A DNA stretch of 64,000 bases from VFMC01 sp046331225 (GCA_046331225.1 JAXLRF010000002.1:620001-684000), one strand, 5' to 3'; positions 25,099 to 33,872 are shown, counted from the first letter of the stretch. Translations and numbers: made by a program. Notes: generated by a model not told the origin, from the sequence alone.

Positions 25099-26251
25099 GC
25101 AGGAACAGCAGGCGGGCTGGGGGTTCGAGACGCGCGCGGTGCACGTGGGCCAGGCGCCCGACCCCACGTCGGGGGCCGTGGTGGTGCCGATCACGTTGTC
25201 CACCACGTTCGCCCAGGACGGTGTCGGCGAGCACAAGGGCTTCGAGTACTCGCGCAGCGGCAACCCCACGCGCACCGCGCTCGAGGCCTGCGTCGCGTCG
25301 CTCGAGGGCGCCCGCCACGGGCTCGCGTTCGCGTCGGGTCTGGCCGCGGAGGACAACGTGCTGCGTCTGCTCGCCCCGGGCGACCGGGTGCTGCTCGGCA
25401 ACGACGCGTACGGCGGCACGTTCCGCCTCATCTCGAAGGTGTGGACACCGCTCGGCATCACGTGGAGCGCTGTCGACCTGACCGATCTCGACGCGCTCGC
25501 CGCCGACTGGCCCGCCGACACCCGCATGGTGTGGCTCGAGACTCCCACCAATCCGCTGCTCACCTGCATCGACATCGAGGCGGTCGCGGCGATCGCCCAC
25601 GAACACGGAGCGCTGGTCGTGGTCGACAACACCTTCGCCACGCCGTTCCTGCAGACGCCGATCGCACTCGGCGCCGACGTGGTGGTGCACTCGGCCACCA
25701 AGTACCTCGGCGGCCACAGCGATGTGGTGGGCGGGTTCGTCGCGGTCGACGACGACGAACTCGCACAGCGGCTGCGCTTCACGCAGAACGCGGCCGGCGC
25801 GGTTCCGGCCCCGTTCGACTGCTACCTGGTGCTGCGTGGCGTGAAGACGCTCGGCGTCCGCATGGAGCGGCACTGTTCGAACGCACGCGCCGTCGCCGAC
25901 ATGTTGGTCGGGCACCCGGCGGTCGAACGCGTGCTGTACCCGCAGCTGCCCGATCACCCCGGCCACGCGGCCGCCGCCAAGCAGATGCGCGACTTCGGCG
26001 GCATGGTGAGCTTCACGCTGCGGGGCGGCCTCGACGCCGCGCTCGAGGTGGTGAAGCACACCCGCGTGTTCACCCTCGCCGAGTCGCTCGGCGCGGTCGA
26101 GAGCCTGATCGAACATCCCGGCCGGATGACGCACGCATCCGCGGCGGGGTCACCGCTGCAGGTGCCGGACTCGCTCGTGCGCCTGAGCGTGGGCATCGAG
26201 TCGGCAGCCGACCTGGTCGCCGATCTCGAGCAGGCCCTCGACCACATCTGA
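25091..26251 (+). CDS. metB: Cystathionine gamma-synthase/gamma-lyase (Cys/Met metabolism PLP enzyme)
   Basis: 386 residues of the fold-type I transsulfuration family. Landmarks are YSRSGNPTR (substrate/PLP contacts from the neighbouring subunit), VWLETPTNP, VVDNTFATPFLQ and the PLP lysine in SATKYLGGHSD (Lys204). The C-terminal SLGAVESLIEHPGRMTHAS block is typical of MetB/MccB. Coupled to cystathionine beta-synthase by an eight-base overlap, it most likely cleaves cystathionine to cysteine in vivo. Gamma-synthase activity cannot be excluded by sequence, and the symbol follows actinobacterial usage. Confidence 0.92.
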   Translation: MGEQEQQAGWGFETRAVHVGQAPDPTSGAVVVPITLSTTFAQDGVGEHKGFEYSRSGNPTRTALEACVASLEGARHGLAFASGLAAEDNVLRLLAPGDRVLLGNDAYGGTFRLISKVWTPLGITWSAVDLTDLDALAADWPADTRMVWLETPTNPLLTCIDIEAVAAIAHEHGALVVVDNTFATPFLQTPIALGADVVVHSATKYLGGHSDVVGGFVAVDDDELAQRLRFTQNAAGAVPAPFDCYLVLRGVKTLGVRMERHCSNARAVADMLVGHPAVERVLYPQLPDHPGHAAAAKQMRDFGGMVSFTLRGGLDAALEVVKHTRVFTLAESLGAVESLIEHPGRMTHASAAGSPLQVPDSLVRLSVGIESAADLVADLEQALDHI

Positions 26252-26268
26252 CGGGCGCCGCTCGTCAG
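26248..26268. terminator. Hairpin overlapping two convergent stop codons
   Basis: Arms CTGACG (26248-26253) and CGTCAG (26263-26268) around a 9-base loop contain the metB stop on one strand and the stop of a small minus-strand frame on the other. There is no T-tract. The layout resembles the stronger hairpin at 28926-28946. Confidence 0.45.
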
Positions 26269-26456
26269 AGGCTCGCGACGACGTCGCAGAGGATCACGTA
26301 CGCCGTGACTGCTGCGCCGCCGCCGTGACACTCGACCGCGATGCGGTGCTCGTCACCAGCGATTCGGCCCTGTTGGCGCTGGTACACGACGAAGGCGGAC
26401 GCTGGACGGCCCTCCCCGACAGCAACGGCGAGGTCTGGTCGCCGGGCTGAGCTCAT
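26265..26456 (-). CDS. Possible small hypothetical protein
   Basis: A 63-codon frame from the ATG at 26456 (start could be 26504). Product includes SAFVVYQRQQGRIAGDEHRI and ends VTAYVILCDVVASL. GC at third codon positions is high, as in real genes here, and its stop is built symmetrically into a hairpin with the metB stop. Against it, a plus-strand frame from GTG 26325 (TLDRDAVLVTSDSALLALV) over the same DNA looks equally protein-like. Only one of the two can be real; I cannot decide with confidence. Confidence 0.3.
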   Translation of the reverse strand: MSSARRPDLAVAVGEGRPASAFVVYQRQQGRIAGDEHRIAVECHGGGAAVTAYVILCDVVASL

Positions 26457-26502
26457 CCCCTCGTGTCCCACGGCTGTCCCGAAGGCCGATAGGTTCGCCC
26501 GC

Positions 26503-28929
26503 ATGGCCGGATCGATCCTGGGAACTCGTGTGCTGCGAACGGAGGACCCCGAGCTGTTGCTCGGCTCGGTCCGCTACGTCGACGACCTGGCGGCGCCCGG
26601 AGGGCCGCTCGAGGGTGCGTTGCACGTGGTGTTCGTACGTTCCGAGATGGCGCACGCCCGCATCGTGGGCATCGACACCGGTGAGGCCGTGACCATGCCT
26701 GGCGTGGTGGGCGTGTACACCGCGGCCGACCTGGGGCTCAGACCGATGCACGGCATGGCCAAGGTGCACGACCACTTCGCCCGTCCGGCCCTCGCCGTCG
26801 ACAAGGTGCGCTTCGTCGGTGAGGCGATCGTCGCGGTGGTGGCCGAGACCACCGTGCAGGCCAAGGACGCGGCCGATGCGGTGCTGGTCGACTACGAGCC
26901 GCTCGGTGCGGTGGTACGTCCCGAGGACGCGTTCGCCGCCGACGCGCCGGTGCTCTTCGACGAACACGGCGACAACGTCGCGATGGCCACCACCGACACC
27001 GTGCTGCCCGGCATCTTCGACGATGCCGACGTCGTGGTGCGCGGCCGCTACGTCAACCAGCGCATGGCCGTCGCGCCGATGGAGCCGCACGGTGTGGCCG
27101 CGTACGTGGCCGACGACGGCCGGCTCGTCGTGTACGGCAGCACGCAGATGCCGCACATGCTGTACGGGCTGCTGTGCCGGGCGCTCGGGCTGAAGCCCGA
27201 TCAGCTGCGGATCGTCACCCCCAACGTCGGCGGCGGTTTCGGCGGCAAGGCCGGCATGTACCCCGAGCAGCAGGTGGTGGCTGCGCTGGCGCACCGCCTC
27301 GGGCGCGCGGTCACGTGGATGGGCACGCGCAGCGAGGACATGCTCGCCCTCGCGCACAGCCGTGCGCAGATCCAGTACGTCGAGCTCGGCTGCACCGACG
27401 ACGGCCGCTTCACCGGGTTGCGCGTGCGCCTCGTGGGCGATGCCGGCGCGTATCCCGGCATGGGTGCGTACCTGCCGGCCGGCACCCGTCGGATGAGCAA
27501 CGGCACCTATCGGTTCCCCGCCATCCAGTTCGACATCGCCGTGGCGGCCACCAACACCACGCCCACGGGCGCGTACCGCGGCGCGGGCCGGCCCGAGGCC
27601 ACGGCGCTGCTCGAGCGCGCGGTCGACCAGGCGGCCCTCGAGCTGGGCATCGACCCGATCGAGATCCGGCGCCGCAACCTGCTCGGCGACGACGTCTTCC
27701 CGTTCACGACGCTCACCGGTGTCACCTACGACAGCGGCGCGTACGCCACGCCGCTCGACACGGCCGCCGCGGCGATCGGCTACGACGACCTGCGCCGCGA
27801 GCAGGCCGCACGGCGCGAGCGCGGTGACCGGCGACTGCTCGGCATCGGCGTGTCCACCTACGTCGAGGTCACCGCGGGTGGCGGCAGCAGCGAGTACGGC
27901 GCGGTCGAGATCCACCCGGACGGCACGGCGACGGTGAAGGCCGGCACGTCGGCGCACGGCCAGGGCCACCAGACGGCGTTCGCGATGATCGTGAGCAGCC
28001 GCACGGGCATCGACGTCGACAAGATCCGGCTGATCAACGTCGACACCGATCTCGTCCGCTCGGGCGGCGGGACCGGTGGTTCGCGCTCGTTGCAACTCGG
28101 CGGCTCGGCGGTGTTGAAGGCTGCCGAGGCCGTGGTCGACAAGGCGAAGCAACTCGCCGCCCGTCTGCTCGAGGCCGACGTCGCCGACATCGTGGTCGAC
28201 ACCGAGGCCGGCACCGTGGGTGTGGTGGGTGCACCTGCGACGGCGCTCGACTGGGCGGCGCTCGCACGGGCGGCGGCCGATGCCGCCGGCTCGGACGACG
28301 ATCCCGTCGATCACGGCGACGGCACGCTGGGCCTGGCCGCACAGCTCGACTTCGACCAGGGCACGGCGACGTTCCCGTTCGGTGCGCACATCGCGGTGGT
28401 CGAGGTCGACGCCGACACCGGCAAGGTCACGCTGCTGCGCCACGTGGCGGTCGACGACTGCGGCACGGTGCTCAACCCCCTGCTGGTCGAGGGCCAGCAG
28501 CACGGCGGTGTGGCCGCCGGGGTGAGCCAGGCGCTGTACGAGGTGGTCGTGTACGACGAGGACGGCAACCCGCTCACGGGCAACTTCATGGACTACGCGC
28601 TGCCGTCGGCAGCCGAGTTCCCGAGCTTCGAGGTGATGTCGACCGAGACACCCACCCCGCTCAACCCGCTCGGGGCGAAGGGCATCGGCGAGGCGAGCAC
28701 GATCGGCAGCACGCCGGCCGTGCAGAACGCGGTGATCGACGCGCTCGCGCATCTCGGGGTGCGGCACATCGACCTGCCGTGCAGCAGCGAGCGGGTGTGG
28801 CGCACGATCCGCGACGCCGAGGCGGGCACCCTGCCCGATCCCTGGCGCGAGCCGCCGGCGATCTTCGCGAAGCTCGCCGCCGGCCAGGAGGTCGACGCCG
28901 CCGGCCTCCAGGCCGCCGAAGGCATCTGA
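26503..28929 (+). CDS. Molybdenum hydroxylase large subunit (xanthine dehydrogenase/form II CoxL type)
   Basis: 808 residues, the full length of a CoxL/XdhB large subunit. It starts ILGTRVLRTEDPELLLG and has the molybdopterin loops NVGGGFGGKAG and HGQGHQTAF. The active-site loop at about residue 357 reads AYRGAGR, the form II signature, not the AYxCSFR of true form I CO dehydrogenases. The catalytic Glu lies in GAKGIGEAS near the C-terminus. It should hydroxylate an aromatic or aldehyde substrate. The FAD (CoxM) and 2Fe-2S (CoxS) subunits are not adjacent, so partners must be elsewhere. Confidence 0.9.
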   Translation: MAGSILGTRVLRTEDPELLLGSVRYVDDLAAPGGPLEGALHVVFVRSEMAHARIVGIDTGEAVTMPGVVGVYTAADLGLRPMHGMAKVHDHFARPALAVDKVRFVGEAIVAVVAETTVQAKDAADAVLVDYEPLGAVVRPEDAFAADAPVLFDEHGDNVAMATTDTVLPGIFDDADVVVRGRYVNQRMAVAPMEPHGVAAYVADDGRLVVYGSTQMPHMLYGLLCRALGLKPDQLRIVTPNVGGGFGGKAGMYPEQQVVAALAHRLGRAVTWMGTRSEDMLALAHSRAQIQYVELGCTDDGRFTGLRVRLVGDAGAYPGMGAYLPAGTRRMSNGTYRFPAIQFDIAVAATNTTPTGAYRGAGRPEATALLERAVDQAALELGIDPIEIRRRNLLGDDVFPFTTLTGVTYDSGAYATPLDTAAAAIGYDDLRREQAARRERGDRRLLGIGVSTYVEVTAGGGSSEYGAVEIHPDGTATVKAGTSAHGQGHQTAFAMIVSSRTGIDVDKIRLINVDTDLVRSGGGTGGSRSLQLGGSAVLKAAEAVVDKAKQLAARLLEADVADIVVDTEAGTVGVVGAPATALDWAALARAAADAAGSDDDPVDHGDGTLGLAAQLDFDQGTATFPFGAHIAVVEVDADTGKVTLLRHVAVDDCGTVLNPLLVEGQQHGGVAAGVSQALYEVVVYDEDGNPLTGNFMDYALPSAAEFPSFEVMSTETPTPLNPLGAKGIGEASTIGSTPAVQNAVIDALAHLGVRHIDLPCSSERVWRTIRDAEAGTLPDPWREPPAIFAKLAAGQEVDAAGLQAAEGI

Positions 28930-28946
28930 CCCGCGGCGCGGGTCAG
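28926..28946. terminator. Bidirectional terminator hairpin between convergent genes
   Basis: Perfect 9-base arms CTGACCCGC (28926-28934) and GCGGGTCAG (28938-28946) with a GGC loop. The arms contain the stop codon of the CoxL gene on the plus strand and of the CinA gene on the minus strand. There is no T-tract. Confidence 0.65.
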
Positions 28947-29434
28947 CCCGCGTTGCGCAGCGAGTCGAGCAGCAAGTGCAGCGCTCCGGCGGCGAAGGCG
29001 ACCATGTTGCGCTCGCGGTCGTCGTCGCCGGTGAGCAGGTGGCGGGTGGCGGGCGTGGGACCGGCGACGGCCAGCCAGCAGTGCCCGGCCGGATCGCCGT
29101 ACGGATTGGGCGGACCAGCGGCGCCCGCCTCGCCGACGCCCCACGTGGCCTCCACCTTGGCGGCCACCGACGCAGCCAGATAGGCCGCGAAGGTCTCGGT
29201 GGCGCCGCGCATGCCGTGGGGCGTCTCGATCGCGCCGTACATCCAGGCACGGCTCGCCTGGCGCGTGTACACCACCGCGCCGCCCACGTAGTACGCCGAC
29301 GCGCCCGGCACGGCCAGCAGCGCAGCCGACACCAGCCCACCGGCCGATCCCTCGGCCACTGCGACCGTCTCGCCCCGCTCGCGGAGCAGCGCGCCGATCG
29401 CTCGTGAGGGCACCATCAACTCGTCGGACAACAT
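28943..29434 (-). CDS. CinA C-terminal domain family protein (PncC-like)
   Basis: 163 residues equal to the stand-alone CinA C-terminal/PncC domain. The usual AES-x-TGG active-site segment reads AEGSAGGLVSAALL, so the catalytic Ser is shifted or the enzyme altered. The following YYVGGAVVYTRQA and GVGEAGAAGPPNPYGDPAGH segments match the family. Classical members deamidate nicotinamide mononucleotide to recycle pyridine nucleotides. With the variant motif, activity is uncertain. It sits 21 bases upstream of the convergent-strand terminator and follows the amine oxidase gene on the same strand. Confidence 0.75.
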   Translation of the reverse strand: MLSDELMVPSRAIGALLRERGETVAVAEGSAGGLVSAALLAVPGASAYYVGGAVVYTRQASRAWMYGAIETPHGMRGATETFAAYLAASVAAKVEATWGVGEAGAAGPPNPYGDPAGHCWLAVAGPTPATRHLLTGDDDRERNMVAFAAGALHLLLDSLRNAG

Positions 29435-29455
29435 GGCCGGAGCCTACGACGACCC

Positions 29456-30757
29456 TCAGCCGTCGTGGCCGTCGAGGATCGCACGTGCGGCCCGCGCACC
29501 GCTGCGGAGCGCACCCTCCATGTAGCCGGCCCACGTGTCGGTGTGCTCGCCTGCGAGCGCCATCCGACCGTGGCGTGCGCGCAGCAGCGGCCAGGCGGCG
29601 AGCAGCTGACCGGGACCGAACGTGGCGAACGCACCGAGCGCCCACGGATCATCGGTCCAGTCGGTCGCGACGCGTTCGCCCGCGAGTCCCTTCGAGCCGG
29701 GGAAGATCCGTTCGATCTCCGCGACCACGCGATCGACCAGGTCGGGCAGCGACATGAGCGCGGCACCGTCGTGCGACGACAGCAGCGCGGTCATCACCCC
29801 GGCGTCGCCGGGCATGTCGTCGCTCGTCTCCCACAGCTCGCCCCACGCCCGCTCGGTGCGCACCGATCCGTCGCGGCCGTAGTCGCGCCACACGCGTCGG
29901 CCGAACTGCACGCTCACCTTGCCGCCGACGCCGTACCCGGTGCGGCTCAGTTCGTTCGGGATGTCGTGCCACATGCGGCCGAGGACGGGCAGCGGCACGG
30001 TGACGACAAGGTGCTCGGCCGTGAGCCGCGAGCCGTCGGCGAGCACCACTGCGCCGTCGTCGGGCTCGACGATCGCGACGGGCGTGTCGAGGCGGATGCG
30101 GTCCCCGAGCGGAGCGGCGAGTCCGATGGCGAGCTGGTCGTTGCCACCGACCACGCGGAAGCCCTCCCAGTCGTCACCCGACCGCAGGTGCAGCGCCGTC
30201 ATCCAGGCGGCCATCAGCTGGCTCACCTCGTCGGGACCGAGCATGAACTCGCTGCGGATGTCGCGACCGACCACGACCCGGGCCATCAGCGACAGACCGA
30301 GCCGTTCGACCACGGCCGACAGCGGCACGTCGTCGAGCATCGCCGAGCCCGGACCTGCGGGGTCGTCGACGTCGACCAGCGCGGCGAGCTCGGCCATCGC
30401 GTCCTCGTACCGGCGCAGGTCGTCGTCGAGGCTGTGGTGGAACGTGAACGGTGCCGGTCGGCCGCCGACGTCGAGCAGGCATCGTCCCCGGTCGCGGCCG
30501 CAGGTGACCGTCGACAGCTGCAGGCCGAGCCGGTCGACGAGGTCGAGCACCTCGCGGTGCGCGCGGTCGACGAATTCGGCACCGCGCTCGGCCCACTGGC
30601 CGTCGGCGAACCGATGGCTCCACACGCGACCACCGACGCGCGAGCGCGACTCGAGCACCACCACGTCGCGACCGGCGGCGTCGAGGTCGGTGGCACAGCG
30701 CAGGCCGGCGAGTCCCGCGCCGACGACGATCACCTGGTGGTCGGTCGCACCGGTCAC
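29456..30757 (-). CDS. Flavin-containing monoamine oxidase family protein
   Basis: 433 residues from a GTG at 30757 whose bases overlap the RNase HII stop (GTGA). The N-terminal dinucleotide-binding motif is VIVVGAGLAGLRCATDL, followed by ESRSRVGGRVWSHRF, the second FAD contact of the MAO/protoporphyrinogen oxidase superfamily. The C-terminal FAD motif is LAGEHTDTWAGYMEGALRSG. It should oxidise an amine or related substrate with release of H2O2. Substrate is unknown. No signal peptide. It is translationally coupled to rnhB, which is probably incidental. Confidence 0.9.
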   Translation of the reverse strand: MTGATDHQVIVVGAGLAGLRCATDLDAAGRDVVVLESRSRVGGRVWSHRFADGQWAERGAEFVDRAHREVLDLVDRLGLQLSTVTCGRDRGRCLLDVGGRPAPFTFHHSLDDDLRRYEDAMAELAALVDVDDPAGPGSAMLDDVPLSAVVERLGLSLMARVVVGRDIRSEFMLGPDEVSQLMAAWMTALHLRSGDDWEGFRVVGGNDQLAIGLAAPLGDRIRLDTPVAIVEPDDGAVVLADGSRLTAEHLVVTVPLPVLGRMWHDIPNELSRTGYGVGGKVSVQFGRRVWRDYGRDGSVRTERAWGELWETSDDMPGDAGVMTALLSSHDGAALMSLPDLVDRVVAEIERIFPGSKGLAGERVATDWTDDPWALGAFATFGPGQLLAAWPLLRARHGRMALAGEHTDTWAGYMEGALRSGARAARAILDGHDG

Positions 30758-31428
30758 GGGAACAGCGTGCCCTGCTCGTGCTTCACCACGCGAGGGCAGC
30801 CCGTCCACGGCACGTAGTTGTCCATGAACACCCACGTGCGCCGGTGGATCGCGGAGGGCCCGTAGCCCTGCAGCGCCGCCTTGTGCACCGGACACGGGTA
30901 GCCCTTGTTGGTGTCGAAGCTCCAGTGCGGGTAGTGCTCGGCGTGCTCGCGCATGATCCGGTCGCGCGTCACCTTGGCGAGGATGCTCGCGGCGGCCACC
31001 GACAGGCAGTGCAGGTCGGCCTTCACGCGCATCTCGACGCTCGGCACGTGGGGCGCGACGAAGTTCCACTTGCCGTCCACCACGGCCACGTCGGGGCGCA
31101 CGGTGAGCGCCTCGATCGCGCGGCGGGCGGCGAGCTTCTGCGCGGCGGCCATACCGAGGTCGTCGCACTCCTCCTGACTCGCGGCACCGACCGCCCACGT
31201 GACGCACCACGAGGCGATCCGGTCGAACAGGAACTCGCGGTTGGCCTCGGTGAGCATCTTCGAGTCGCGTACGCCGTTGACGCGCTTGTCGCGCGGCAGC
31301 ACCGCCGCACCGACCATCAGCGGCCCGGCCCAGGCGCCGCGGCCGACCTCGTCGATGCCGACCACCACCTCGTGCCCGCGTGCCCACAGCTCCTTCTCGA
31401 TCGCGCGAGTGGGGGCACGTCCGGCCAT
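30754..31428 (-). CDS. rnhB: Ribonuclease HII
   Basis: 224 residues. The active-site carboxylates are visible in VVGIDEVGRGAWAGPL (Asp26, Glu27), AVVDGKWNF and the KADLHCLSVAAASILAKVTRD block. It removes ribonucleotides and RNA-DNA junctions from the genome. The ATG at 31428 was chosen because residues before it add low-complexity sequence. The C-terminus GYGPSAIHRRTWVFMD is as in actinobacterial enzymes. Confidence 0.95.
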   Translation of the reverse strand: MAGRAPTRAIEKELWARGHEVVVGIDEVGRGAWAGPLMVGAAVLPRDKRVNGVRDSKMLTEANREFLFDRIASWCVTWAVGAASQEECDDLGMAAAQKLAARRAIEALTVRPDVAVVDGKWNFVAPHVPSVEMRVKADLHCLSVAAASILAKVTRDRIMREHAEHYPHWSFDTNKGYPCPVHKAALQGYGPSAIHRRTWVFMDNYVPWTGCPRVVKHEQGTLFP

Positions 31429-31474
31429 GGCGAGCAGTCTGCCAAGCGGGTGGGGTGGGCGACGACCGAGCGGC

Positions 31475-32530
31475 TCAGCGCAGCACGAGGCGCGCCGGGC
31501 CCTCGGCGACCTCACCCACGCGCCACCACGCGATGCCGCTCGCGCCGCTCAGCAGCTGTGTGGCCGCCGCCGGATCGACGGCGGCGAGCAGCCCGCCCGA
31601 CGTCTGCGGGTCCATGCACAGCGCCTCGCCCACATCGGTCGCGGTCGACTGGAGGTGGCCCTCGACGTAGTCGCGGTTGCGGCGGTCGCCACCGGTGCGG
31701 ACGCCCCGCTCGGCGGCCTCGCGTGCGCCGGGGTAGGCGACGATGCCGGCGGTGTCGACCACCACCTGCACGTCGCCCCGCTCGGCCATCTCCCAGCCGT
31801 GGCCGGCCAGGCCGTAGCCGGTGACGTCGGTGACCGCGTGCACGGCCTCGCCGAGCTCTTGCAGGTCTTCGCTCGCGCGACGGTTGATCCACTTCATGCC
31901 GGTGATGGCGGCCGCCTTGTCGTCGGGCGTGCCGCCCGCGAGCGCGAGCCCCGTGCCGATCGGCTTCGACAGCAACAGCACGTCGCCGGGACGCGCGCCG
32001 CCCTTGCGGAACACGCGGTCGGGGTGCACGAGACCCTGCACGGCCAGACCGAAGATCGGCTCGGGGTTGCGGATCGTGTGACCCCCGGCCACGGTGCCGC
32101 CGGCCTGGGCGACCACCTGCGCGGCGGCGTCGAAGATCGCCGCGATCGCTTCGCGCGGGAAGTGCTCGGGGAACGCGGCGACGTTGACCGCGATCGCCAC
32201 GCGCCCGCCCATCGCGAACACGTCGCTGCACGCGTTGGCCGCGGCGATCGCGCCGAAGTCGGCCGGGTGGTCGACGAGCGGCGGGAAGAAGTCGGTGGTG
32301 CTCACCAGCGCGACGTCGGGGGCCACCTGGTAGATCGCCGCGTCGTCGAAGGGGGCGAGCCCGACGAGCAGCGAGGGGTCGGCACCCGCCGGCATCTCGC
32401 GCACCAGATCGGTGAGCAACGAGGCGCCCCACTTGGCCGCGCAGCCACCGCACGAGGTCCACTCCGTGAGCCGCAGGTCGGCGAACGGGTCGTCGGACGA
32501 GCGGGCGATGGCATCGGTGTCGGCGGACAT
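31475..32530 (-). CDS. selD: Selenide, water dikinase (selenophosphate synthetase)
   Basis: 351 residues. The N-terminal active segment TEWTSCGGCAAKW contains Cys27/Cys30 and Lys33, so this is a Cys rather than a Sec enzyme. The ATP-binding core reads PFDDAAIYQ, STTDFFPPLVDHP, NACSDVFAMGG and AGGHTIRNPEPIFG, and the C-terminal part has DVTGYGLAGHGWEM and DPQTSGGLL. It makes selenophosphate from selenide and ATP for selenocysteine, selenouridine or labile-selenium cofactors. No selA, selB or tRNA-Sec gene is in the window. It is divergent from the MOSC gene across 42 bases. Confidence 0.94.
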   Translation of the reverse strand: MSADTDAIARSSDDPFADLRLTEWTSCGGCAAKWGASLLTDLVREMPAGADPSLLVGLAPFDDAAIYQVAPDVALVSTTDFFPPLVDHPADFGAIAAANACSDVFAMGGRVAIAVNVAAFPEHFPREAIAAIFDAAAQVVAQAGGTVAGGHTIRNPEPIFGLAVQGLVHPDRVFRKGGARPGDVLLLSKPIGTGLALAGGTPDDKAAAITGMKWINRRASEDLQELGEAVHAVTDVTGYGLAGHGWEMAERGDVQVVVDTAGIVAYPGAREAAERGVRTGGDRRNRDYVEGHLQSTATDVGEALCMDPQTSGGLLAAVDPAAATQLLSGASGIAWWRVGEVAEGPARLVLR

Positions 32531-32572
32531 GCCGACCAGCCTACGAGCGGCCACGCACCTACCATCGGCGGC

Positions 32573-33250
32573 ATGTACCAGCTGGGCCCGTACGAGTTCA
32601 CCGAGACCGACGCCGCGCTGACGATCGCCAACTTCTCCGGCATCTGGGACGAGATCACACACGGCCGAGACCCCGAGGTGGTGGCGCACCTGCGGCCCGG
32701 TCTCGAGGGCGACACCGACCAGGTGCTCGCACGGGTGTGGGCTGCGATGCTGGCGGCGGGTCCGGCCTACCGGGCGGCCGGGGCCCTGCCGTCGGGCGAG
32801 GGCACCGTGGTGCAGCTCAACCGGAGCGACGGCGGGGTGCCCAAGCTGCCGGTCGACGAGGTCGAGGTGGGATGGCGCGGCGTGATGGGCGATCGTCAGC
32901 GCAGCCGCCAGCACCACGGTCGTCCATGGCAGGCGCTGTGCCTGTGGTCGGGCGAGGTGATCGACGCGTTCGCCGCCGACGGGCATCCGATCGCTGCAGG
33001 GTCGGCGGGCGAGAACGTCACGCTGCGCGGGCTCGACTGGGCCGACGTGCGGCCCGGCACGCGCCTGCGTCTCGGCACGGTGCTGTGCGAGATCTCGGCG
33101 TGGGCGTTGCCGTGCAAGCACAACGCGAGGTGGTTCAGCGACGGCGACTTCAACCGGATGCACCACGAACGCGGTCCGGTGAGCCGCGCGTACGCCACCG
33201 TGCTCGAGCCCGGCATCATCCGTACCGGCGACCCCGCCGTGCTCCACTGA
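32573..33250 (+). CDS. MOSC domain-containing protein
   Basis: 225 residues. The C-terminal MOSC core includes LCLWSGEVIDAF, GSAGENVTLRGLDWADVRPG, LRLGTVLCEI and the Cys-containing WALPCKHNARWF, with the molybdenum-cofactor-sulfurase conserved Cys. The N-terminal 85 residues are an unassigned extension. MOSC proteins handle sulfur or Moco-linked ligands. Sharing an intergenic region with selD and lying near a molybdenum hydroxylase gene fits a cofactor role, but that is inference. Confidence 0.85.
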   Translation: MYQLGPYEFTETDAALTIANFSGIWDEITHGRDPEVVAHLRPGLEGDTDQVLARVWAAMLAAGPAYRAAGALPSGEGTVVQLNRSDGGVPKLPVDEVEVGWRGVMGDRQRSRQHHGRPWQALCLWSGEVIDAFAADGHPIAAGSAGENVTLRGLDWADVRPGTRLRLGTVLCEISAWALPCKHNARWFSDGDFNRMHHERGPVSRAYATVLEPGIIRTGDPAVLH

Positions 33251-33271
33251 TCACGGGCATACTGCAGGCCT

Positions 33272-33859
33272 ATGACCTTCCGGGCCATCGCCTTCTCGGG
33301 CAGCCTCCGTGCCGCCTCGTCCAACACCGGTCTGATCCGCCTGGCCCAGCGCCTGGCGCCCGAGGGTCTGACGATCGACTTCGACGAACCGCAGGCCGCC
33401 ATCCAGCAGCTGCCGTTCTACAACGAGGACCTCGAGGCAGATCCGCCCGCGTCGGTGCTCGAGTGGCGCCGGCTGGTCACCGAGGCCGATGCCGTGCTGA
33501 TGGGCATGCCCGAGCACAACTTCAGCCCGGCCGCGGTGGCCAAGAACGCGATCGACTGGCTCACCCGCCCGCCCGGTCAGCACACCTTGCAAGGCAAGGT
33601 GATCGCGATGTTCACGAGCGGCGGCATGGGCGGCGGGTCTCGCGTGCAGCCGCCGCTGGCGCTGATCCTCGGGTATCTCGGCAACACCATCGTCGAGGAG
33701 CCGGCGATCAACGTGAAGATGGGGGCCACGCGCATCACTGCCGACGGCACTGCCGACGACGAGATCGACGAGTTGGTGCGACAGAAGCTCGTCAACGTGG
33801 TGGCCGCGATCGAGGCACGCCGGGCCGAGCAGGCCGCGCAGGCCGACCAGGCCGACTGA
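33272..33859 (+). CDS. NADPH-dependent FMN reductase family protein
   Basis: 195 residues with a flavodoxin-like fold: FSGSLRAASSNTGLIRLA binds the FMN phosphate, MGMPEHNFSPAAVAKNAIDWL is the family signature, and MFTSGGMGGGSRVQPPL follows. It reduces flavins or quinones with NAD(P)H. The C-terminus is an Ala/Gln-rich helix repeat (EQAAQADQAD). It lies 22 bases after the MOSC gene and 14 bases before the alcohol dehydrogenase gene, so the three are probably one transcript. Confidence 0.88.
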   Translation: MTFRAIAFSGSLRAASSNTGLIRLAQRLAPEGLTIDFDEPQAAIQQLPFYNEDLEADPPASVLEWRRLVTEADAVLMGMPEHNFSPAAVAKNAIDWLTRPPGQHTLQGKVIAMFTSGGMGGGSRVQPPLALILGYLGNTIVEEPAINVKMGATRITADGTADDEIDELVRQKLVNVVAAIEARRAEQAAQADQAD

Positions 33860-33872
33860 GCGGGGCACCTTC

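Noticed and set aside
22060..25782. A 1,240-codon open frame on the minus strand
   Set aside because: It runs antisense to the EcsC-like, cystathionine beta-synthase and gamma-synthase genes and out of frame with the SWIM gene. Long antisense frames are expected at about 70 % GC; it has no recognisable domain.
26503..28929. True carbon monoxide dehydrogenase (form I CoxL)
   Set aside because: The active-site loop is AYRGAGR (form II), not AYxCSFR, and the small and medium subunit genes are absent.
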